Positions 1 through 22,600 of a stretch of 64,000 bases of DNA are shown piece by piece. Made by a program: the position numbers and the translations under genes. The DNA comes from Corbicula japonica (taxonomy: Eukaryota; Mollusca; Bivalvia; Venerida; Cyrenidae), in assembly GCA_038501625.1 (NCBI GenBank), contig JAZAYU010000019.1, positions 2,316,501 to 2,380,500 on the forward strand, read 5' to 3'. The notes under the pieces are model-generated. The model saw only the letters and a program-made list of their open reading frames with translations, was not told the origin of the DNA and ran no database searches. How positions within the stretch are numbered: position 1 is the first letter of the stretch; every line of letters starts with the position of its first letter.

Positions 1-1870
1 AGTAACTGATAGACCATCGCTGATAGTCAAACAATAAACTAAATTTAAAACGTGTATTAAGTCGCAATGCGACTTTACTTATGTATAGAACGCTAACGGT
101 AACTAGGCAGTCACGTGACAGACAAGTAATGTTAAAAGATCGCTCATCATCAACCAATTTTAAGGTTTCTCTCATGAAAAAATTACTTGCAGTACTGCTC
201 GTCGATCTTTGCAATTAGCGCATATTTTTATATAAATCGATTATCTTAAACTTTCAAATGAAGTCATCGAAACTTGTGTTGCAGAAATAATTGAAAGGTT
301 TATCATACAAGTGGTTAATGCCCATGCGAACAAAACATTAAGAAACTTAATGAAAAGAAAAAATAGACTTCCAAATAACCTGGTTGAGGGACAGAATAAA
401 AAAATCATCGACCATAAGACTAGATTTGCTTCACAATCCAGCTTTAAAAATATATGAACTGTGGGATGGAATGCAAACTTTTACCTTTTCCTCCATATGC
501 TAGTATACTTCCTTATGGTGTGCATTAACAGTTTAGCTCCAGATCAGCTGGCACATCTGTGCTGTCTCATCAGGATCTACACTTTTTGCTATTTGATTTA
601 TCAGGTTGTTTCTGACCAAAAAGTGAACAGTGCAGATCCTGATCAGATGAATCTGGATCTTCCCTGGTGGCACATGCAATCAAATGTATATAAATGTAGT
701 AAATGAGACATACATAGCAATCTGGTCAAAATGAAGACATAATTATAGAATTAGGAGAGCAAACCTGAAACTAATGGTGAACAAATTCAGGTGGCACACA
801 AACTTTTAATGAACAAGAGTGCCACAAAATACGCCTCAAAAATTGTGTTAAGTGGTTGAAATGTTTGAGGTGTGTACATGTATTAAGTGGCAGGAATCTT
901 TATTAACCAAAAGAATTTGATAACCAGCCAATTTAATACCAAAGAATTTAATATAATAATATAATATTTATACATTATATTATATATAATTTAATTAAAT
1001 ACCAAAGAATTTAATTTAATACCAACACCAAAGTGCCACAAAATATGCCTAAAAATTTTGGTAAGTGGTTGAAACATTTGAGGTGTGTACATGTATTAAG
1101 TGGCAGGAATCCTTATTACCCAAAACAATTTGATAACCAGCCAATTTAATACCAAAGAGTTATGGTATATTTGCATAAGTGTCAACTATATCACAAGTAC
1201 CATATCCTTTTATAATGGATTTGATACCCAGCCACATTAATGGTAAGTTACAGGGCATTTAAATGCTGGCTGGTTATCGAACTTGGCAGAGATATTATGC
1301 CCAAAAATATTCCCCCCCCCCCCCCCCCAGTTTCATAAAGATCAGACAACTGTTTGAGTGAGCTAGCAGCAAGGCGGACTTGCCATTTTTTTGTATGAAG
1401 GGCCATTTCTATGAAGACACCATTGTGGATGCTGCCCACCATGGGTGTTCCTATAATACATCTCGTACTTCACACGAGTATAAAAAGAATCATTATTTGA
1501 TAAAAATATAGGTGAGATAGAATGGTAAACAAGTGTATCAAGTTTAAAAGCTGTAGCTATGCAGTTTTTACAATAATGCACAATGTTTTGACGTGTGATG
1601 TTTGCGAGAACGCACATTTAAATTTCTATATTTATGAGAGTATTTATGTAAATATAAGGATTGAATTTATATTTGAATGTTTATATTTGGGTGTGGATTG
1701 TTAAAAGTATGTCTGAAGCCCTTCGGGCTTAACACACTTAAAACAACCCAACCTTTTTCCATACCCAAATGAAAACATTCAAAAAATGATTCAATCCTTA
1801 ACCCTTAATTTTATGGAGTAAAAAGTAAACCAAAAGCTGTAGACACATTTGTAATAGAAGGACACAAACC
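1..1870. other. Downstream flank of MAK16, no gene seen
   Basis: AT-rich sequence without recognisable coding. It contains a degraded copy of the TTAA-target MITE (about 515-700), a diverged direct repeat pair (821-955 and 1032-1165), a poly-C run at about 1312-1328 and a small hairpin (GAAGCCC/GGGCTT) near 1716. Confidence 0.5.
821..1165. repeat. Direct repeat pair, 211 bp apart
   Basis: The segment from GTGCCACAAAATACGCCT to the run ending CCAGCCAATTTAATACCAAAG occurs at 821-955 and again at 1032-1165 with a few substitutions. AT-rich simple sequence (TATAATATT) lies between the copies. Confidence 0.75.
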
Positions 1871-1878
1871 ATCAAATC

Positions 1879-1896
1879 TTTATTTAAAATTTTATT
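1879..1896 (-). promoter_or_regulatory. MAK16: MAK16 polyadenylation signals (two AATAAA)
   Basis: Read on the minus strand, AATAAA occurs at 1896-1891 and again at 1884-1879, 32 and 44 nt after the MAK16 stop codon. A very short 3' UTR is implied, with cleavage expected around 1860-1870. Confidence 0.6.
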
Positions 1897-1927
1897 TACA
1901 ATGAAATCCTTTCTAACACCACTAAAA

Positions 1928-13195
<11,268 letters not shown>

Positions 13196-13604
13196 GCTTT
13201 ATATTTGTTGAACAATTTATTATAGAAATTTACACAAAATGAAAATGTTAAATGAAAACACGCGTGAAAATATAAGAACTTATTCATTGGCTTTAAAACG
13301 AAATTTATAGTTAATAGTTTATCATTTTCCGACAAGAAATTTATCATTCATTTTTGTAGTTTGTTTCTTTAATATGTTGATTTAATTGTTGGTACTAATT
13401 TTCTAAGACAATAATATGTTTTTTTTCATATTTTTTTTATTTCAGTATTTAAATATTTTCGTTCACTTTTAGTTTTTGTAATCATGATGCTCTTAAGGAT
13501 GTAAACAACAAGGAAGTTTTATTCCTATGTCTAATTTTGGTGTCCAGTTTTCCTTTTAAAAGACAATGACAGTTGAAAACGTTAGGAAAAAGTGATAAAT
13601 AAAT
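13196..13604. promoter_or_regulatory. Shared intergenic/bidirectional promoter region
   Basis: The start codons of MAK16 (minus) and the SAM adaptor gene (plus) are 409 bp apart and diverge. The interval is AT-rich, without a recognisable MITE or tandem repeat, in contrast to almost all other noncoding sequence here. It must hold both 5' UTRs and transcription starts. No clear TATA box, initiator or CpG cluster could be assigned. Confidence 0.6.
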
Positions 13605-13685
13605 ATGTCCCGAAAGCAGCCTCTACCAGAATATGGTACTCTTATACGCTGGACAGTTCAAGAAGTCATTAATTGGCTGGCAGAG
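13605..13685 (+). CDS. SAM adaptor exon 1 (start codon)
   Basis: Encodes MSRKQPLPEYGTLIRWTVQE-VINWLAE. W-T-V-x-x-V-x-x-W-L is the typical first helix of a SAM domain. An in-frame TAA at 13596-13598 fixes this ATG as the first possible one; A at -3 is favourable. Donor GTAGGC. Confidence 0.85.
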
Positions 13686-16600
13686 GTAGGCCGTCTTGTG
13701 TTTTTTTCCCTATTTGCTATTCTCAAGTCATAGTCATTCAGATCAACTGCTTCCTGGTGGACAGCTTGAAACCATCACAAGAGAATCTCACTGCAGGGAT
13801 GACTCAAAACAGTGATCTCCAGATTCAAAGTTTGTTGCTTGAAGTATCCCAGTGTCCATTTTTGAGGCCTTAAGCATGAGAGCTACATGTAGTTATAAAA
13901 TGTTTGGTTCAACTACACTGTTTTCTGCTTTCTTAATATATTTATCGTTTTTTTATAAAAAGTAATTTGGCAATAGTATTAGACATTAGAAATTTTGAAA
14001 TGACAACTATATGACATACCACAGGTCGGAACACCCATTCAGGCAGAGCTAACTGTGCTTAACTTGTCGGACAGACCATACACTTGAACCATGTAGCTGA
14101 AAAACTAGCTCAACAGGGAGGCTGACAAGTGACCATATGCTGCCGTCACTACAGTTGACCTTGCCCAATTTATAAGACCTTGATTTGCCAATGTATCAAA
14201 TGATTTAAATCATTTATTCTTTCTAGTGTATACAGTTTATTTTCACTTATTTTTGTGTTCTGAAAGTCCTGTAAATTTTGAAAAAATGAAATTTAAAAAA
14301 AATATAAAAAGATCAAAATCTCCATACTGACAAAATGCAGTTAAATAAATGTTATTAAATGTATCTTTATTTTGCATATGTTAAGAAAGAGTAAAGAAAA
14401 TAGCTAGATATAAAACTTCCCTTAAATTCTATTTACATTCAAACACAAAAACTGAACAACACAATCTATTATTTCAAAGAATGCATAACTTTCTGTTTTC
14501 ACAAAGTTATGAGTTTTACTGTTCATCGAACGCATGGCACAACCCAAATTGGCAATCTCAGTGGTTGAACAATGTTGATTCACAAGTATTATTTAAGAAA
14601 GCAAGGCTTTACCATGTTAACAGAATACACAATTTTCATTTCCCTGAAACAAAACAACCCTAAAAAAGGCATAAAATATGCAACTGATGCTCATGTAAAA
14701 TTCAAAATAATTTTGTGAAATCAGAAATTACCGCAATCTTCTTTCAATGCACACATGAGAATTATGATACTTACAAAAGAATATGTTGTATCTTTTTTAA
14801 CCCTTTCCTCCATAGATACACCTTTATTACAGTTTAGATCCAGATCAACTGTTCACTTTTTGATTTGTTAGGATATTTCTGACCAATATGCGACCAGTGC
14901 AGAGCCTGATCAGACGGCACGGATGTGCCGGCTGATCTGGATCTACACTGGTCGCACATGCGTAAAAATGCATATTTATGGAGGAAAGGGTTAAAGAACT
15001 TTCAATTAAGAAGGGAGAAATCAACATGTCAATATGTGACCAGGAAGAGACAAGGAAATTCAAGGTCAACACACACAAATAAATATCTAGTATTCTGTTA
15101 GACAAAGGACACAACATATTGTTGTTAGTAGCATATTACTTTTGTGGGCATTTAAAATGATGTTTTATGTTGTTTAGTTTTTGTGTATGGATGTAAATAC
15201 AATTTTAGGGAATTTTTTATATCTAGTTATTTTTCTTTACTGTTTTAAAATTCCGAACTGAAAAAAACACACTAAAAAAAACATTAATAGCACTTATGTG
15301 TGCAAAGTTAATTGAACTGCATTTTGCCGTTAATAGAGAGATTTTGATATTTATTTTCTTTTTTATCGATGAACATGCAATGATGACAGTAGACGACCCT
15401 TAAATATTTTTGTTATCAGAAATTCAACAGAATAAAGATTTTATTTCACAGAAATTCTTGTTCCTGTTATTTATAGGTTATGATTCATAACTTACATCAC
15501 TTATAATCTTTCTTTGCAGAACAAATTCAATGATTGTGCCAGATGTTTCAGGGATGGTGGTGTGGATGGAAATAAACTGGTGGTATGTTGTTTTGTTTAT
15601 CTACATCATAATGTTCATTGACAGTTAGGTTTAGTTTGTAAATTAATCTGTTTGGTGTCACAGATACACCTTATATTGTTCTTAGGAATTTAAAATATCA
15701 TTTTGGGGGATTGATGTTGTTTTTGTGCATTTTTTGTTGGTTTGGTTTTAATCATTACTTTCTCCAGAGTTACCTGTTTTCTGAATTTTTGAGTCTCATC
15801 TGGTCTAACAAACCATAGGCCTAAAACTGGCCTAAATTTAGTTTTTATGTTCAAAAGCTACTGTTAAATGATAGAGATTTGTTAAGTGTGAAATTCTGTG
15901 CAAAATGATAGTAACTGTATTCAAAAATATCAAATATAACAATACAAATTAATATAAGAAGAAATCATACCCATAGAATCTCAAATAAAATTTTTAATGA
16001 CATGCATGCACGAAAAAAAGTTCACTTTGTTGTTTTCTTCCTTATCACCAGTCTATTATATGTTAATGAATAATTTACTCTGCTCTGAAATGGAAGTTAA
16101 GTCTAGTTATGAGTAAAAACCAGACAGTAGGTATGTCTACCTATAGTGCTTTCAGTGCTTTGATTTTTAATGTGTCGTGAGAATTTCTTTCACCAATTCT
16201 AAATCAATGACATGTTTGGTGCGTCATTTTTAGGCTTAGTTTAAAATAAATTTGTTGTGCATAGTGGGTAGGAAAACCAAGAGAAAAGTTGCTGATAAAG
16301 GCTGAATTAATTTTATAAACATTGTTTAATCAGTTTTACAGATTTAACACACTTTATAGATTTTTTACTTTTAAGCAATACTGTATCTGTTATTAACCTT
16401 TAAGACACATTAAAAATACAACTTTAGAGATATTGAAACAGTCCTTTTTATTTTTATTTTAGAACATTACAGAATCAGATCTGAGGACTATAAGATGCCC
16501 AAAGAGATTTATACAGTAAGTACCAACTTTTTCAGTAAATGATGATACATTGTGCTAGCAGCTACAGAACAGGGTCTGATTCAAGAATTCCATGGAGTCA

Positions 16601-19600
16601 ATATTTTAAGGAAAAGATATATAATTCTATCCTTTGAAATATTCTTGTACCGTATGATGTATCTTTAAATACTGTTTGCCCAAGATCATAAAACGTTGCT
16701 TGAAGCCCAGTCTCTAAACTCGATCTTTCGATTTGTGAACTTGGAAACTTCCATGTTGCCTCTCTCAGTTTAATGATTGTGTTCAGATACTGCCAAATTC
16801 ATTTGGTATTTACTGGTAAATTTTCCCGAGGGATGTTAACCTTTTACTCCATGGAATATGGGTGAAAAGTGTAGATCTAGATCAGCCAGCACATAGGTGC
16901 CATCTGATCAGAATGTATGTACACTGTTCGCTTTTCGATTCATTGGGTACATTTTCATTTTACATTTTCCACATTCAATTTGATACATGTATCAGGGAAT
17001 GGCATTTAGTGAGATGTCAAAGAAATACATTGTTGTGTAGAATACTTTAACTTGTCCTTCTGTTGAGCCACTTGAAGAGATTTTTTATGCTGAAAACCCT
17101 AATATTGGTAAAAATACCTACTGTCCCATCAACCTAGGCTGATCCTTAACCCCTAACTCCATACACATTTATCTCATTTGCAACCAGTGTAGATCCAGAT
17201 CTATAGAACCAGTGAAGATCCATTTGCACCATCTGATCCATCATAGTTCTGCACTGTTCGCTTTTGGTCAGAAAAAAACAACTAATGAATCATAAAGCAA
17301 ACAGTGTAGATCCAGATTAGATGGATCAGCACTTTTTGCCCACACCATAATGGTGTATTTACGGAGGAAAAGGTTAAGTAAATAAATTCGGAGATAATTA
17401 TAATCATGCTTGTCTTCTCTGTCTAACCTCTTGATCCCATTTGAATGTAAGCATGTATTCACACATATTGATTTGTTTGCAGGGATATATTGGAACTGGT
17501 AGATAGAGTTGACAGACCTGGTACCAAACAAAGGTAATTATTTTGTTCACTTAAATGTTCATATGACCTCATGGTAACTAAGGTATCAATTTTGTTAACT
17601 AAGATGATAATCAAACTCTGAGCAACCAATGTTATATCATTCCGTTCACTAAGTCTACTAACCAAGGCGACCATTTTGTTTACTTAGATGAAAGTTAGTC
17701 CTCAGTTCTATTTACAAAGATGATACTCAAACCTATGTTAAAACCAAGTTAAGCATTCAGTCTGAGTAATCAAGGAAATCACTCTTGTCAAACATCTGAA
17801 TAACCAAGGTAAATATTCTGTCCACTTAGTCTGAGTAACCATGGTTATCATTCAGTTTAAAACTGAGTCTGAGTAACCAACTTGATTACTGAGTCTTAGT
17901 AATCAAGGTAAGCATTCTGTTTACTGAGTGTGAGTAACCAAGGTAATAATTCTGTTCACATAAGTCTGAGTTACCAAGGTAACCATTCTGTTCACTTAGT
18001 CTGAGTAACCAAAGTAATCATTCTGATCACATTAGTCAGAGTAACCAAGGTAATCATTCTGTTTTCATTAGTCTGAGTAACCAAGGTAATCATTCTGTTC
18101 ACATAAGTCTGAGTAACCAAGTTAACCATTCTGTTCACTTAGTCTGAGTTACCAAGGTAACCATTCTCACTTAGTCTGAGTAACCAAGGTAATAATTCTG
18201 TTCACATAAGTCTGAGTAACCAAGTTAACCATTCTGTTCACTTAGTCTGAGTTACCAAGGTAACCATTCTGTTCACTTAGTCTGAGTAACCAAGTTAACC
18301 ATTCTGTTCACTTAGTCTGAGTTGCCAAGGTAACCTTTCTATTCACTTAGTCTGAGTAACCAAGGTAATCATTCTGTTCACATTAGTCTGAGTAACAAAG
18401 ACAATCATTCTGTTCACTTAGTCTGAGTAACCAGGTAATATTTCTGTTCACATTAGTCTGAGTAACCAAGGTCATCATTCTATTTACTGAGTCTGAGTAA
18501 CCAAGGTCAGGGTTGCCAGCGGACTTGAAAAGTCAGGGAAATTTGATTTTTTTTCAAGGTCAGGGAATTGTCAGGGAATTTTGAGAATTGGTCAGTGAAA
18601 AATAAAAATCCTGAAAAGTCAGTGAAAAGTCAGGGAAAAATAAATTTGAAAGAAAAAAATTGTTCTATTTTACTAAAGATTGCATTTACAAATGTTCTGT
18701 TATGAACCTTTTTTTTCGGCGTTAGCTGTCTAAGCTCACTACTGACCTAGTTTTTCGACCAATGAAATATTGTAAATAAATCTTGTTATGCAGTGGGAAA
18801 ATCAAATAGATTATTTTGATTGGTTATAAGTGGGTCTCGGTAACGATTACCGTGACGATTTTTATATTGTGTGTTAGTATTTACCTGGCACTTATATGTT
18901 CGGGCATTTTCGTTTTTAAAAGCCATAATTGTATTGGAGAAAAACATATTTACGGTTTAAATAACCAGTTAAGACAATTGATGGCTTAAACACAATTTTA
19001 TATGGAATATTCATGGGTGTCAGGTAAACACTTGAGTACAATACACAGTGTAAAACGACAGAGAAGTGCAGATATTTCTGGTTCTTATTGGTTCCTTTCT
19101 AGTTCCTTTGATACTGATTGTTAATATCAAGCCCATATATTCAAATCTTGGTGTAGTGGTTATCACACTCGCCTCACAAGCGGAGGCCCCAGGTTCAATA
19201 CTCGTGAGGGAAACTTTTTTTTAAGTTAATTTATGTAAAAGTTAGTAGATTTCGCTCTTGAAACAAGTTGTTATAATTTTCATTTATTATATTTCAATGA
19301 CATTTATTCATCATGAGTACTAACTCTACAAGAGGTATTTTATTGAAACTGAATAAATGTAGAGTTAATGTTAGGCCGCTATTCCACACCTCCCTGTACG
19401 TGTCCGTTCCGCGTCCGTGTTCGTGTCCGCGACATGGAACGGACCCGGAGGTATGGAATAAACCCAACGTTATCTTTGGTGAGTGAAAAATCTCGGACGC
19501 GGACGCGGAACGGACCCGGAGGTATGGAACATACCCAACGATATCTTTGGTGAGTGAAAAATTGCGGACGTGGACGCGGACACGGACACGGATCACGCAT

Positions 19601-22600
19601 CAGGGAACCATGGAATAGCGGCCTAAGACATTGCTTCTTTAATCGACGTATTATCACCAGACGAAATTGTTGCAACAGCAACAACATTTTTTAGACAGAC
19701 ACATTCTGAGACACCCCATTTAATGAATTTATGAGGTTTCCATGCACCTATAACATATACTAAACTGCGTCTGCTTCGCCGCTCTTTATTTCTTTCTTTC
19801 TTATATATAAAAATCTTTTCCATCAATGCTGTTTATCTTTTTTAAAGATATTTCTTGTTATAATTGTGTATTATAATAAAAGTTCTTATATTAAAAAAAA
19901 AAATTGCCTGAAGACTGAAATGCTCTGCAACCCTTGCCTCCGGAAATTATAATAACAAGGTGCTACACACAAAACCCATGTTCTTCCCTCCAAGATCCAG
20001 CTCACAGCAACACTCTGAACTTAGTAATTTCTGCTATACAGGCCTTACTGATGATAGTTTGTGTATTTGCCCATATATTTTCATCTATGGTTGGATTTTA
20101 AAATAATTGGCAGAAGTGACTATCATAATGTGAACATCGCATGTACAAAATCTGTTTTCCAACATTCAGTTCACAGCAACCTAGTTTTTTGTATAATGGC
20201 AGGATTTTTAAAAAAATATTTGGCACAAACTACTGCTACAGTTTTCAAGATACTGACTTGAAACTTTAATCAAGTGAGGTACTTTGTATCATGTGTAGAT
20301 GTGCCTGACATATTTTTTATGTGGCTCAGTCCATCATTTTTATGACAGGTGCATGATTTTTTTGTGTCGCCTGCGATAGCAGGTAGACACATAGGGATCC
20401 TATTGTCCGGCGGCGTCGTCTGCGTCGTCCGGTAGTCCCCCAACTTTAACCTGAAACTTAATGTTGCCTATAACTTTGAAAGTACTTGTCCTATTCACTT
20501 CATACTTGGAATATATCATCAGCATGAACAATGCCATCTGTGACGACAAGAATGATAACTCCAGTTTCAATATTTTTTGAGTTATGCCCCTTTCAAATGC
20601 AACTTTAACCTGAAACTTAATGTTGCCAATAACTTTGAAAGTACTTGTCCTTTTCACTTCATACTTGGAATATATCATCAGCACGAACAATGTCATTTGT
20701 GACGACAAGAATGATAACTCCAGTTTCAATATTTTTTGAGTTATGCCCCTTTTAAATGCAACTTTAACCTGAAACTTAATGTTGCCTTTAACTTTGAAAG
20801 TACTTGTCCTATTCACTTCATACTTTTAATATATCATCAGCACGAAAAATGCCATCTGTGAAAACAAGAATAATAACTCCAATTTCAATATTTTTTGAGT
20901 TATGCCCCTTTCAAATGCAACTTTAACCTGAAACTTAATGTTGCCTATAACTTTGAAAGCACTTGTCCTTTTCACTTCATACTTGGAATATATCATCAGC
21001 ACGAACAATGTCATCTGTGACGACAAGAATGATAACTCCAGTTTCAATATTTTTGGAGTTACGCCCCTTTCAAATGCAACTTTAACCTGGAACTTAATGT
21101 CGCCTATAACTTTGAAAGTACTTGTCCTATTCACTTCATACTTGGAATGTATTATCAGCACTAACAATGCCATCTGTGACGACAAGAATGATAACTCCAG
21201 TTTCAATATTTTTGGAGTTATGCCCCTTTCAAATGCAACTTTAACCTGAAACTTAATGTCGCCTATAACTTTGAAAGTACTTGTCCTATTCACTTCATAC
21301 TTGGAATATATCATCAGCATGAACAGTGCCATCTGTGATGACAAGAATGATAACTCCAGTTTCAATATTTTTTGAGTTATGCCCCTTTCAAATGCAACTT
21401 TAACCTGAAACTTAATGTTGCCTATAACTTTGAAAGTACTTGTCCTATTCACTTCATACTTGGAATATATCATCAGCACTAACAATTCCATCTGTGACGA
21501 CAAGAATGATAAGACGAATTTCAACATTTTTTGAGTTATGCCCCTTTCAAATGCAACTTTAACCTGAAACTTAATGTTGACTTTAACTTTGAAAGTACTT
21601 GTCATATTCACTTCATACTTGGAATATATCATCAGCATGAACAATGCCATCTGTGACGACAAGAATGATAACTCCAGTTTCAATATTTTTTGAGTTATGC
21701 CCCTTTCAAATGCAACTTAAACCTGAAACTTAATGTTGCCAATAACTTTGAAAGTACTTGTCCTCTTCACTTCATACTTGGAATATATTATCAGCATGAA
21801 CAATTCCATCTGTGATGACAAGAATGATAACTCCAGTTTCAATATTTTATGAGTTATATCCCTTTCAAATGCAACTTTAACATGAAACTTAGTGTTGCCT
21901 GTAAAATGGAAATTACTTGTTCAATTAATTCACTGAATACTTTGAATAACTCATCTGCATTAATTTACAAACCAATTTTTTTAAATGATAACTTGGGTTT
22001 CACCATTATTTTAGTTATTCCCCTTTTAAATGCAATTTAGATGACACATGTGTTCTGTTGTGTAGTATTGAAATCAACTTCAATAAAATACTTTTATTAT
22101 ATATGATTAAACATAGGCCCACATTTCAACGTTTTCCATGCAGGCGACACATGTGTTCCGCGGAACACAACATTCTAGTTAATCTTGTGACAAAAACTTA
22201 AAAAAATTTCTCTAGATTAATTTGAAAATTTAAGCATACATTATGCATCAACTGACCTATTTTCCATTAGGCCCAGCTAGTGTATATGTGGATGACGTAT
22301 TTTTCATTTGGATCAGACTATTAATTATTAATATTTATTGGATTGGAACAGGGATCTTCAAAACCTACATGCATTTTTTCTAAGTTTATCCAAGCACTGA
22401 ACAGGCTAAATTGTGTGTTTTTGTTTCACTTGTATGGTGTAAACAGCATTGTATTTGAGTTATGTATAATTTTATTTACAACATGAAGGAAACATGCATG
22501 GGCACTCTGTCTGAGGGGTTGTTTTACTTGTGTAAAATGGTATGTTGTTTGCTTGCCCATTTAACAGATTATGTATATTGTTTTACTCTGCATTTGATGA

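Noticed and set aside
1248..1442. Small frame containing a Gly run
   Set aside because: The Gly run comes from the poly-C tract; no coding evidence.
20826..21683. 285-codon open frame on the minus strand
   Set aside because: It is the 159-bp tandem array read in one frame; the unit is a multiple of three, so the frame stays open. There is no start context, splice support or known domain.
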